NCBI GenBank assembly: GCA_022615475.1
Contig: JAKEGQ010000123.1
Location: 1 to 10,112, forward strand
Origin: Candidatus Methylomirabilota bacterium
GTDB lineage: Bacteria; Methylomirabilota; Methylomirabilia; Methylomirabilales; CSP1-5
Direction of reading: 5' to 3'
Length of the DNA stretch: 10,112 bases
A program made the position numbers and the translations under genes. Below are positions 1 to 6,866 of this stretch, piece after piece. Position 1 is the stretch's first letter. Each line of letters begins with the position of its first letter. The notes under the pieces are model-generated. The model saw only the letters and a list, made by a program, of their open reading frames with translations, was not told the origin of the DNA and did not search any database.

Positions 1-984
1 CGACGGATCGCGGAGATCGCGGCCTTCATGGCCAAGACGGTGGATCCGGCCCTTGAGGGAGCCGTCCGCCGAGCCGCCACCCTGTGCAAGGCGGACCTTG
101 TAAGCGGCATGATCCGGGAGTTTACGGAACTGCAGGGCGTGATGGGCCGATACTACGCGACAATGAGCGGGGAGAAGCCGGAGGTGGCGGCCGCCATCGA
201 GGAGCACTACCTGCCGAGATATGCGGGGGATGCCCTTCCGAAGTCGAAGGGCGGTGCCCTGGTCGGGATCGCCGATCGTATGGACAGCATCGCCGGCTGC
301 TTCGGGATCGGGATGATCCCGACCGGTTCTGAGGACCCCTACGCCTTACGCCGGGCGGCCCTCGGCCTCATCCTCATTCTGGAAGGACAAGGGCTGTCCA
401 TCTCGCTCTCGGCCCTGGCGAAGCAGGCCTTGGAACTGCTCAAGGACCGCATCACCCGGCCCCGGGCCGACGCCTTGAGTGACATCCAGGGATTCCTCCG
501 AGTGCGGTCTGAGGGGGTCATGATCGATCGGGGCATCCCGGCCGATGTGGCCGCTGCGGTGCTTCAGGCCGGCTTTGATGACATCCCCCGGGCCTTCCGG
601 CGCGCCCATGCTTTGGCAAAGGCCAAGCAAGACCCTGGCTTTGCCTCGGTGATGGTGGCCTTCAAGCGGGTCGCCAATATCCTTCCTCCCGGTTTTGCCG
701 CCAGGGTCGAGGAATCCCAGTTGCGGGAAGAGGCGGAAAAGGCACTGTACCGTGATGTCAAGGCCCTGCAAGGAGAAGTGGCTCGCCTGACGGAGAGCGG
801 GGAGTACGCATCGGCGCTCAAACGGATTGCCACCCTTCGGCCGGTCGTGGATCGTTTCTTCACTGATGTTTTGGTGATGGCTAAAGACGCCTCGATCAGG
901 GAGAATCGCCTGGCCCTCTTGGCCGAAACGGCCAGCCTCTTCAGTCGAATCGCCGACTTTCGCCAGATCGCCGTCTCCACCTAG
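1..984 (+). CDS. glyS: Glycyl-tRNA synthetase beta subunit, C-terminal part (5' end outside window)
   Basis: This is the C-terminal ~327 residues of the beta subunit of the alpha2/beta2 glycyl-tRNA synthetase, which charges tRNA-Gly in the cytoplasm. The frame is open from base 1 (it reads R-R-I-A-E-I before the first Met at base 28), so that Met is internal and the true start lies upstream; family beta subunits are usually close to 700 residues. Recognition rests on the highly conserved GlyS block FTELQGVMGRYYA, then AIEEHYLPRYAGDALP, IADRMDSIAGCFGIG and PTGSEDPYALRRAALG (bases ~118-360). The last ~100 residues form the helical DALR-like anticodon-binding region (ALYRDVKALQGEVARL, then RPVVDRFFTDVLVMA). 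The gene ends in TAG at 982-984. The alpha subunit gene glyQ is expected just upstream but is not visible. The family assignment is near certain. Confidence 0.97.
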   Translation, partial: RRIAEIAAFMAKTVDPALEGAVRRAATLCKADLVSGMIREFTELQGVMGRYYATMSGEKPEVAAAIEEHYLPRYAGDALPKSKGGALVGIADRMDSIAGCFGIGMIPTGSEDPYALRRAALGLILILEGQGLSISLSALAKQALELLKDRITRPRADALSDIQGFLRVRSEGVMIDRGIPADVAAAVLQAGFDDIPRAFRRAHALAKAKQDPGFASVMVAFKRVANILPPGFAARVEESQLREEAEKALYRDVKALQGEVARLTESGEYASALKRIATLRPVVDRFFTDVLVMAKDASIRENRLALLAETASLFSRIADFRQIAVST

Positions 985-1030
985 CGAGCATCACTCGACC
1001 CCCGGACGGGCAGGGTACCGCTTCGGGGGG

Positions 1031-1047
1031 CTGGCAAGTTCCTTGCA
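1031..1047 (+). promoter_or_regulatory. Sigma-54 (RpoN) -24/-12 promoter
   Basis: The sequence CTGGCAAGTTCCTTGCA matches the RpoN consensus YTGGCACG-N4-TTGCW at every fixed position except one (A for C in CACG). The GG doublet (1033-1034) and the GC doublet (1045-1046) are exactly 12 nt apart, which is the spacing required for -25/-24 and -13/-12. Transcription would start near base 1058, giving a leader of about 87 nt before the 1145 gene. I saw no clear activator-binding dyad upstream, but only about 45 nt separate this site from glyS, so an enhancer could lie inside the glyS coding end. The promoter is inferred from sequence only. Confidence 0.72.
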
Positions 1048-1108
1048 GTATGTCTAAGGGAGAGGATTGTGGAAGAGTTACCACGTCACGAAGCTGTGGA
1101 AGCATAAG

Positions 1109-1138
1109 GTAACATATGGTAATATGCGGTAAAAGGAG
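1109..1138 (+). repeat. Three tandem 10-bp units starting GGTAA, running into the RBS
   Basis: Three consecutive 10-mers read GGTAACATAT, GGTAATATGC and GGTAAAAGGA. They share GGTAA at one-helical-turn spacing, and the third contains the start of the AGGAGG ribosome-binding site of the 1145 gene. An inverted copy, GTTACC, lies at 1077-1082 and is exactly complementary to GGTAAC at 1109-1114. The leader RNA could therefore fold, or the repeats could be a protein-binding array. The repeat is seen directly; a regulatory role is inference. Confidence 0.45.
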
Positions 1139-1144
1139 GGGAAA

Positions 1145-1456
1145 ATGGCCAAGCGGTTTATGACACTCTTCATCATAGCCAGTGTGCTCGTGGGGATATC
1201 GGGATTGGCTCAGGCCGGAACATGGCGGGGGGACTTCGAGAGGCGGGGTACCATCGACTATCCGCTGTTTCCCATCTATTACCTAATCTATCCGATCGGC
1301 TGGGCTCTGAATACCGTGATTTACCGGCCGGCAACCTACGTGGCCTGCACCATCCCCGAGGTCACGGGCTGTATGCCAGAGGATCTCCGCGCCCTGGGAT
1401 TGGACGAGAGCTACCAACAGGTGGAGGAGATCTACCAAGAGGCCCCCTCGCAATAG
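1145..1456 (+). CDS. Small Sec-exported protein of unknown function
   Basis: This is a 103-aa protein of no family I recognise. The ATG start is well supported by a strong AGGAGG at 1134-1139, 5 nt upstream. Residues 1-24 form a classic Sec signal peptide: K3 and R4, a hydrophobic core (FIIASVLVGISGLA), and an AQA|GT cleavage site after residue 24. The ~79-residue mature protein is rich in Tyr, Pro and Ile (YPLFPIYYLIYPIGWALNTVIY, residues ~39-60, given in two runs: YPLFPIYYLI then YPIGWALNTVIY). It has two cysteines (C68, C76) that could form a disulfide after export, and an acidic C-terminus. The aromatic stretch could be membrane-associating but has no clear transmembrane length beyond that. 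It stands alone, downstream of a sigma-54 type promoter. Periplasmic or envelope location is inferred from the signal peptide. Confidence 0.8.
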   Translation: MAKRFMTLFIIASVLVGISGLAQAGTWRGDFERRGTIDYPLFPIYYLIYPIGWALNTVIYRPATYVACTIPEVTGCMPEDLRALGLDESYQQVEEIYQEAPSQ

Positions 1457-1762
1457 ATCCGGAACCGAGGCACGCTTCCGCCGCCTCAATGGGGGGTGCA
1501 GGTCCATCCGCGGGAATTTCATGGCCCCTGGCGCGGAAGCGCCCGACCCATGATCGTCCGAGTTGGCCGAGGCGCCGGCCCGGAAAAATTGCGTGCCACC
1601 CAGCGGCGGATGCTGGCCCCCCATCACACCCGACAAGGCCTCCTGCCCGGGGAAGAGGGGTCTCCGCAATCCGCAAATCCCCTGTCGAAGGGCTTGACGC
1701 CCTGAGAGGGTGGGGGGTAATATCCCCGCCCAAGTCAAGCCATTCCCGCAGCTGAAAGATTC
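1457..1762. other. Noncoding interval between the exported-protein gene and thrC
   Basis: These 306 bases hold no convincing gene. Open frames crossing the interval on both strands lack ribosome-binding sites and recognisable protein character. I see a GC hairpin with a GGAA tetraloop at 1530-1543 (GGCGC/GCGCC) without a following T-run, so it is at best a weak or Rho-assisted end signal for the upstream gene. The last ~75 bases carry a plausible promoter and small dyads (separate entry). No tRNA, riboswitch or T-box element is recognisable. Confidence 0.6.
1689..1727 (+). promoter_or_regulatory. Candidate sigma-70 promoter with flanking dyads, for thrC
   Basis: TTGACG at 1694-1699 (5 of 6 match to the -35 consensus) is followed after 18 bp by TAATAT at 1718-1723 (4 of 6 to the -10). 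This would start transcription around 1730, about 33 nt before the thrC ATG. The -35 core sits between perfect 5-bp inverted arms, AGGGC (1689-1693) and GCCCT (1699-1703). The -10 core sits between GGGG (1714-1717) and CCCC (1724-1727). Such dyads could be operators or small hairpins. The match is moderate and unproven. Confidence 0.4.
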
Positions 1763-3631
1763 ATGAAAAACCAGGCAAGAAAATCGAGTTCCCGCTTTTA
1801 CGAGCTGTACTGCATCGCCTGCGGGAAACGGGTTCGCGAGGAGGAGTCAACCACCCGCTGCCCAGGCTGCCGAAGCCCGCTGGAGGTTCGGTTCGACTAC
1901 GACTTCATCCAGTCCCGGCTCAACCGGTACTCCCTCAGGAATTCCCCCATTAAGGCGATGAAGTATCTCGATTTCTATCCCATCGAGAATCTGAATCGGG
2001 TGGTATCGCTGGATGAAGGGGGGACGCCGCTCTACCGCTGCCGGAGGCTGGGAGAGGCCGCCGGGTTCTCTCGCCTCTACATCAAGAACGAGGGTGCCAA
2101 CCCGACGGGGGTCTTCAAGGACCGCGGGACCATGGTGGAGCTTTCCAAGGCCAAGGAGTGCGGCGCGGAGGCGATCTGTGTCGCGTCCACCGGCAACATG
2201 GCCGCCTCCGTCGCCGCGTATGCCTCCATTGCTCTGTTGCCCTGCTATGTGCTGGTGCCCGAAGGGACTGCGATCGGGAAGATGGCGCAGGCCTTGAGCT
2301 ATGGGGCGCGGGTTCTCCAGATCCGAGGAACGTACAATGACGCCTTTCGTCTCACCGAGGAGATGAGTGAGCGGTATCATTTCTACCTGGCCGGGGACTA
2401 CGCCTTTCGCGTCGAAGGACAGAAGTCCCAGGCCTTCGAGATCATCGAGCAGCTCGACTGGCGGGTCCCGGCGGTCGTGATTGTTCCCATGGGTTTTGGG
2501 ACCAACATCGCCGCCCTCTGGAAGGGCTTCAGGGAGTTTTACGATATGGGGCTGACCGACCGCCTCCCCCGCCTGATCGGGGTTCAGCCCGAAGGCTGCA
2601 GCCCCATCGTGACCGCGTGGAGTCAAGGGCAGGAGAAGATTACGCCTGTCGAGCGGCCCGACACCGTCTGCTCTGCGGTGGCGGCGGGCGACCCCTTGGA
2701 TGGGCCCAAGGCGTTGCGCGCCATCCGGGAGTCGGGGGGGTGTGCGCTCACGATGAGCGACGGAGAGATCCTCGAAGCCCAACAGTTGCTGGCCCGACTT
2801 GAATCGATCTTCGTCGAGCCCTCGGGTGCCATTCCGATCGCCGCCTTGCAGCCCTTGCTCGCGACCGCACGGGTACAGGCGGACGAGGTGGTCGTCTGTC
2901 TCGCCACGGGCAATGGCCTCAAGGACCCTCGGTCGGCCCTCAGGGCCCTCCCGTCGCCGGCAGCCATTGAGCCCTCCATTCAGGAGGTGGACAAGTTTCT
3001 CAAGCTCAAGCTCTACGAGATCCGGGCCGCCGGGGCTAAGAATGGCGACCGGAACCTCTTTACCGACGTCCCCTCGAAAGAGACCCTCTCCGAGTTGGTC
3101 AACAAGGAGTTCGGCATCCGCCTCACCCCCGACTACGCCCAGCGCGCCCTGGGCCTCGTGGAGGATTTCGTCAACAAGGGCAAGCCGGTCACCAAGGCGG
3201 ATCTCCAGTACATCCTGGAGACCACGCTCAAGGGCGCATCCGGCGAGGGAGTCCTGAAGGTGGAGGACTTCCAGGTTACGACCACGCTCCACGGTCAGGC
3301 TCAGGCCAAGGTCTGGGTGAGCTTCGGCGGGGAGCGGCTCGAGTCGAGCGGGGCGGGGGTCGGGCCGGTCGATGCGGTGATCAGCGCCCTCAAGGCAGCG
3401 GCCAGTAGCCGGGGGCGGATCTTCTTCGAGTTGATCGATTACCAGGTGGCGATCAACGCCCCGGGGACCGATGCCTCTGTGGAAACGACGCTGGTCCTCA
3501 AGGACGCCAAGGGGAACCGGATCGTCGCCACAGGGACCTCTCCCGATATCATTGTGGCCTCAGTCCAGTCATTCGTGGACGGCTACAACCTCCTGTGGGC
3601 CCGCCAGACCGATGGACCAATAGAGCAATAG
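1763..3631 (+). CDS. thrC: Threonine synthase fused to a C-terminal LeuA-type regulatory domain
   Basis: A 622-aa PLP enzyme predicted to convert O-phosphohomoserine to threonine. Residues 1-45 carry a zinc ribbon (C17, C20, C33, C36) typical of short threonine synthases. Residues ~75-398 are the PLP fold: NPTGVFKDRG with the Schiff-base lysine K119, STGN at 142-145, glycine-loop VPMGFGTN at 241-248, EPSGA at 352-356 and TGNGLKD at 382-388. A normal short enzyme would end near here. About 220 extra residues follow. Residues ~440-490 resemble the isopropylmalate/citramalate synthase connector, and ~498-612 resemble the LeuA allosteric dimer domain, with its two beta-beta-alpha halves (VEDFQVTTT...GAGVGPVDAVISALK and IDYQVAINAPGTDASVETT...GTSPDIIVASVQSFVDGYN). 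Feedback control by isoleucine or leucine is inferred. The ATG at 1763 follows an in-frame TAA at 1718; its RBS is weak. A related PLP lyase function (such as cysteate synthase) is less likely. Confidence 0.9.
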   Translation: MKNQARKSSSRFYELYCIACGKRVREEESTTRCPGCRSPLEVRFDYDFIQSRLNRYSLRNSPIKAMKYLDFYPIENLNRVVSLDEGGTPLYRCRRLGEAAGFSRLYIKNEGANPTGVFKDRGTMVELSKAKECGAEAICVASTGNMAASVAAYASIALLPCYVLVPEGTAIGKMAQALSYGARVLQIRGTYNDAFRLTEEMSERYHFYLAGDYAFRVEGQKSQAFEIIEQLDWRVPAVVIVPMGFGTNIAALWKGFREFYDMGLTDRLPRLIGVQPEGCSPIVTAWSQGQEKITPVERPDTVCSAVAAGDPLDGPKALRAIRESGGCALTMSDGEILEAQQLLARLESIFVEPSGAIPIAALQPLLATARVQADEVVVCLATGNGLKDPRSALRALPSPAAIEPSIQEVDKFLKLKLYEIRAAGAKNGDRNLFTDVPSKETLSELVNKEFGIRLTPDYAQRALGLVEDFVNKGKPVTKADLQYILETTLKGASGEGVLKVEDFQVTTTLHGQAQAKVWVSFGGERLESSGAGVGPVDAVISALKAAASSRGRIFFELIDYQVAINAPGTDASVETTLVLKDAKGNRIVATGTSPDIIVASVQSFVDGYNLLWARQTDGPIEQ

Positions 3632-3669
3632 AGCGGTGGGGCCGGTGGCCGCGGAGCCCTCGCGAGGCA
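3632..3669. other. Short convergent gap between thrC and putA
   Basis: Only 38 bases separate the two converging stop codons. The gap contains a perfect 10-bp palindrome CCTCGCGAGG (3658-3667) and a GGCC-GGT-GGCC repeat, but no T-run on either strand. I cannot call an intrinsic terminator. Transcription may end by Rho or inside the opposing gene. Confidence 0.5.
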
Positions 3670-6600
3670 TCAAGCCTGGTTCCCCTCGGGGGGAGCAAAG
3701 CCGTGGCGGAGCGTGTTCTCCGTGATGGTCCTGGGTTCCATGAACTGCAGGAGATAGTCGGGCCCGCCGGCCTTTGAGCCGATCCCTGACATCTTGAACC
3801 CTCCGAAGGGCTGCCGTCCCACGATCGCCCCCGTGATCTTTCGATTGATATACAGGTTCCCCACGCGGAAGGCCGCCTTGGCCCGCTCGATGTGGGCGGG
3901 ACTTCGGGAGTAGAGGCCTCCGGTCAAGGCGTACTCGGTCCCGTTGGCGATTGCGAGGGCCTCCTCGAATTCGGCAGCCCGCAACACCGCCAGGACAGGG
4001 CCAAAGATCTCTTCCTGGGCGATGATCGCAGCAGGGGGGACATCGGCAAAGACCGTCGGTCCCACATAGTGGCCGGTCTTCAGGTGAGAGACGTCGGACT
4101 TCAGAACAAGTGTTGCTTCTCTCCGGCCCTGTTCGACGTAGCGGAGCACCTTGCGGGTGGCCTCCTCGTCAATCAACGGGCCGACGGCCGTTCCAGGATC
4201 TTCAGGCGGACCGACCTTGAGGCTGGCAGCTGCCTGCAAGAGGCGTGTGAGGAAGGGGCCGTGTGCCGATCCCACCACGATGGCCCGTGAGCAGGCCGAG
4301 CATTTCTGGCCGGCGTAGCCGAAGGCCGAGGCCACGACGCCACGAACGGCTTCATCGAGGTCGGCGTCCTCGTCGACGATAATGGCGTTCTTGCCCCCCA
4401 TCTCGGCGATCACCCGTTTCGGACCCCGCTGACCCTTTCTCGTCTGCGCGGCCAGCTCGTAGATCCGGAGACCCACTCCCCGTGAGCCTGTAAACGCGAC
4501 CAGGTCAACGAGGGGACTCGTGACCAGGTATTCCCCCACTTCTTCACCCGGACCCGGCAGATAATTCACCACCCCGGCGGGGAACCCGGCTTCCTGGAGG
4601 ATCGTCATCAGATGCCACGCCATGACGGTGGACTGTTCGGCCGGTTTCATGATGGCCGCATTGCCGGTGACGAGCGCGGCAGAGGTCATGCCGGTCAAAA
4701 TGGCCAATGGGAAGTTCCAGGGCGCGATGATTACGGCGACTCCCCGAGGCTGGTACAGGTATTCATTCACCTCTCCCGGCACATCTCCCAACCGCTGCAC
4801 CTTTCCGAGCCGTAACATCTCGCGCCCGTAGTATTCAAGGTAGTCAATCGACTCGGCCACGTCGGCATCCGCCTCCCGCCACGGCTTCCCCACCTCATAG
4901 ACCTCCCAGGCCGCCAGCTCGACCCTCCTCCGTCGCATGACCGCCGCGGCCTGAAATAAGAGCTCGGCCCGGGCTCGGGGCGATGTGGAGGCCCACCCGG
5001 GACATGCTGTCCTGGCAGCGTCCAGGGCCTGCTCCGCAGCTGTGAGGTCGGCGAGGGCTGTCCGACCGACGATCTCATCGGGACACGCAGGATTCCGCGA
5101 GACATGTTCTCGCGTGGTCCGCACTTCCTCGCCGCCGATGATCAAGGGATAGAACCGGTCGAACCGGCCCCGGACAGTGACGAGGGCCTCGTGCATGCTT
5201 CTGCGATGTTCCTCGTGAATGAAGTCGAGCTCAGGCTCGTTACGGAATGGGGGGGACTCGCCGAGTGTCGGCGGACCGGGTGCCGGGGACACCTTGCTTG
5301 GACCTGGGAACGGCCCGGGCGGTTTCAGCAACTCCTCCGGAGACCAGTGCTCGGCGAAGCTGTGTCTCAGGAACGACTCATTGGAGGTATTCTCGAGGAG
5401 CCGCCGGATCAGATATCCCATCCCCGGGATCAGCTCTCCAAGGGGGGTGTACACGCGAACCCGCTGCCCCAGCCGAACCAGGGCATCCTTGATCGGGTCC
5501 CCCATGCCGTACAGCATCTGGAATTCCAAGGCCTCCGCTGGTACCTTCAGATGCCGGGCCCAGGCCAGGGCAGCCGCGATGGAACGGATGTTGTGGCTTC
5601 CGATCGCGGAACGGACCAGATCCTCGTGCTCGAGCAGAAGGCGGGTGAGCTTCTCGAAGTTGCGGTCCGTTTGCCACTTCTCGGTGAAGACCGGCACCGC
5701 CCATCCCTGTTGCCGGGCGATGACCACCTCATAGTCCCAGTAGGCTCCCTTGACGAGGCGAACGCCGATTGAGGCGCGGCGCCGCCCGACCCACGCCAGG
5801 AGATCGCGAAGATCCTGCTCCGCGTCCTTGAGATAGGCCTGGAGCACGACCCCGACGTCCTCGCGGCTTCGAAACTCCTCCTCATCCAACAGCTCCTTGA
5901 CGATCCTCAGGGTGAGGTCTTTGAACTCATACTGCTCCATATCCACGGTCACGAAGGCCCCCACCTCTCGCGCCCGCCGCAGGATGGACTGAAGACGAGC
6001 CTTGACCACCTCGACGCTCCGGGCTTGGTCGAGGGGGTTGAACTGAGAATAGAGGGAGCTGAGCTTGAGCGAGACGTTTGCGGAGGGGAATGGGCCCCGG
6101 TGGTCCCGGTCGAGCAAGGGTGAGGGCTCCCGCTGCCTGGCGTGCGGGGAGAACGCGTCCAGAATGGTGAGGACACGCCGGTGGTACGCCTCTGCCTCCT
6201 CCTCGCTGACCGTCGCCTCACCGAGCGGATCGAGGGTAAAGCCCATCTGCCGGCGCCTGAGAGCCTCGATGACCCTGAGCGCCTCCTCCATGGTGGCACC
6301 GGCGATGAATCGCCGCGCCAGGCGGTGGGCGGCGTGACGGACCGCGAGGGAAAATACCCGGCCTGCCAGGTCCAGGCGCGAGGCGACCCGGAGGCCCCAG
6401 CGAAAGAGCCCAGGGAGGGCCTTTTCGTGGGGAGCGAGATATTCCGAAAGATGGTGGACGACCTGTTCGCTCGTCGTCAAGGTGGGCAGCACATCGATGA
6501 ACCGAAACAGACCGACCTTCAAGGACTCGTCCCGCATGCACCACTCGAGGAGGCGCTTGTCCCATCCGTCTCGAGACAGGATCGAGGGGGATGCGTCTTG

Positions 6601-6678
6601 CAGGCGGGCGAAGATCTGCCGGCCGATCTCTTGTGTGTCCTGCTCGACCTGGTGCCAGACCTTCTCGGGGACTTCCAT
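3670..6678 (-). CDS. putA: Bifunctional proline dehydrogenase / L-glutamate gamma-semialdehyde dehydrogenase
   Basis: This enzyme oxidises proline to glutamate in two steps: an FAD proline dehydrogenase passes electrons towards quinone, and an NAD-dependent aldehyde dehydrogenase oxidises the semialdehyde. I chose the ATG at 6678 (1002 aa) because AAGGAG lies 6 nt upstream (6685-6690). A GTG at 6708 would add 10 residues but has no RBS and falls next to the predicted transcription start. The PRODH barrel occupies ~70-440: NVSLKLSSLY, VRLVKGAYWD (K310) and LIRRLLENTSNESF (R425, R426, proline carboxylate contacts). A proline-rich linker (~452-480) precedes the dehydrogenase (~510-990): APWNFP (N655), GSRGVG, AEMGGKN (E759) and GQKCSACSR (catalytic C793). 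The length matches the minimal ~1000-aa class. No N-terminal ribbon-helix-helix DNA-binding domain is present, so it should not autoregulate as E. coli PutA does. Confidence 0.95.
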   Translation of the reverse strand: MEVPEKVWHQVEQDTQEIGRQIFARLQDASPSILSRDGWDKRLLEWCMRDESLKVGLFRFIDVLPTLTTSEQVVHHLSEYLAPHEKALPGLFRWGLRVASRLDLAGRVFSLAVRHAAHRLARRFIAGATMEEALRVIEALRRRQMGFTLDPLGEATVSEEEAEAYHRRVLTILDAFSPHARQREPSPLLDRDHRGPFPSANVSLKLSSLYSQFNPLDQARSVEVVKARLQSILRRAREVGAFVTVDMEQYEFKDLTLRIVKELLDEEEFRSREDVGVVLQAYLKDAEQDLRDLLAWVGRRRASIGVRLVKGAYWDYEVVIARQQGWAVPVFTEKWQTDRNFEKLTRLLLEHEDLVRSAIGSHNIRSIAAALAWARHLKVPAEALEFQMLYGMGDPIKDALVRLGQRVRVYTPLGELIPGMGYLIRRLLENTSNESFLRHSFAEHWSPEELLKPPGPFPGPSKVSPAPGPPTLGESPPFRNEPELDFIHEEHRRSMHEALVTVRGRFDRFYPLIIGGEEVRTTREHVSRNPACPDEIVGRTALADLTAAEQALDAARTACPGWASTSPRARAELLFQAAAVMRRRRVELAAWEVYEVGKPWREADADVAESIDYLEYYGREMLRLGKVQRLGDVPGEVNEYLYQPRGVAVIIAPWNFPLAILTGMTSAALVTGNAAIMKPAEQSTVMAWHLMTILQEAGFPAGVVNYLPGPGEEVGEYLVTSPLVDLVAFTGSRGVGLRIYELAAQTRKGQRGPKRVIAEMGGKNAIIVDEDADLDEAVRGVVASAFGYAGQKCSACSRAIVVGSAHGPFLTRLLQAAASLKVGPPEDPGTAVGPLIDEEATRKVLRYVEQGRREATLVLKSDVSHLKTGHYVGPTVFADVPPAAIIAQEEIFGPVLAVLRAAEFEEALAIANGTEYALTGGLYSRSPAHIERAKAAFRVGNLYINRKITGAIVGRQPFGGFKMSGIGSKAGGPDYLLQFMEPRTITENTLRHGFAPPEGNQA

Positions 6679-6719
6679 CCCTGGCTCCTTGAAGGGGGTA
6701 CTCCTCACGATGATTATAG

Positions 6720-6748
6720 ATTATAGGCGGAGAGGCATGCGGTTCCAA
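6720..6748 (-). promoter_or_regulatory. Sigma-70 type promoter of putA
   Basis: Read on the minus strand, TTGGAA (6748-6743) is followed after exactly 17 bp by a perfect TATAAT (6725-6720). A second perfect TATAAT lies immediately downstream at 6718-6713, 7 nt on. The first -10 predicts a start near 6713, giving a ~35-nt leader to the ATG at 6678 and almost none to the alternative GTG at 6708. The second box might allow a shifted start. The -35 match is 4 of 6. Confidence 0.6.
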
Positions 6749-6764
6749 ACCGTCCCCATGCCTC
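6732..6764. promoter_or_regulatory. Compound inverted repeat over the putA -35 region (candidate operator)
   Basis: Outer 8-bp arms GAGGCATG (6732-6739) and CATGCCTC (6757-6764) are perfect inverted copies. Inside, CGGTT (6740-6744), CCA and AACCG (6748-6752) form a second perfect dyad directly abutting the left outer arm, offset on the right by TCCC. The element covers the putA -35 hexamer. This suggests binding by a repressor or activator, although a cruciform or RNA role from readthrough is possible. The symmetry is seen directly; the function is inferred. Confidence 0.5.
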
Positions 6765-6803
6765 GGCCTCGTCCCGTGATGGCTGCAATCTTTGTTCCCC
6801 TGC

Positions 6804-6816
6804 CGTGTCGGACACG
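6804..6816. promoter_or_regulatory. 13-bp perfect palindrome in the putA-panE divergent region
   Basis: CGTGTC-G-GACACG is a perfect dyad with one central base. It sits ~55 bp upstream of the putA -35 and ~20 bp upstream of the candidate panE -35. It may be a regulator site for either gene, and I cannot assign a regulator family. Confidence 0.35.
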
Positions 6817-6837
6817 AATACCGAATGGGGCGCGCCA

Positions 6838-6866
6838 TTCCCACCGCGGGGTGGCTGTGCTACATT
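6838..6866 (+). promoter_or_regulatory. Candidate extended -10 promoter of panE
   Basis: TTCCCA (6838-6843, 4 of 6) and TACATT (6861-6866, 4 of 6) are separated by 17 bp. TG-C directly precedes the -10, as in extended -10 promoters. The predicted start near 6873 gives a ~32-nt leader. That leader begins with a 5-bp inverted repeat, GTCAT (6873-6877) and ATGAC (6886-6890), that ends just before the RBS. The match is weak to moderate. Confidence 0.35.

Noticed and set aside
28..30. ATG at base 28 as the start of glyS
   Set aside because: The frame is open upstream to the window edge, no RBS is present, and the protein would lack the N-terminal half of GlyS.
999..1029. CCCCCG/CGGGGG inverted repeat after glyS as a terminator
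   Set aside because: The loop is 19 nt and no T-run follows; it directly abuts the sigma-54 element instead.
1222..1755. Open frames on both strands across 1222-1755, including a 69-codon plus-strand frame at 1496-1705
   Set aside because: There is no RBS, no signal peptide and no recognisable motif, and they overlap the well-supported exported protein or noncoding DNA.
1847..3292. Long open frame (481 codons) on the minus strand opposite thrC
   Set aside because: It is a shadow of the GC-rich thrC coding frame. Its product is rich in Gly, Arg, Leu and Asp with no domain or RBS, while the plus strand has full motif support.
5104..5772. Plus-strand open frame inside putA
   Set aside because: The overlapping minus-strand frame contains conserved PRODH and dehydrogenase motifs throughout; this frame shows no protein-family character.
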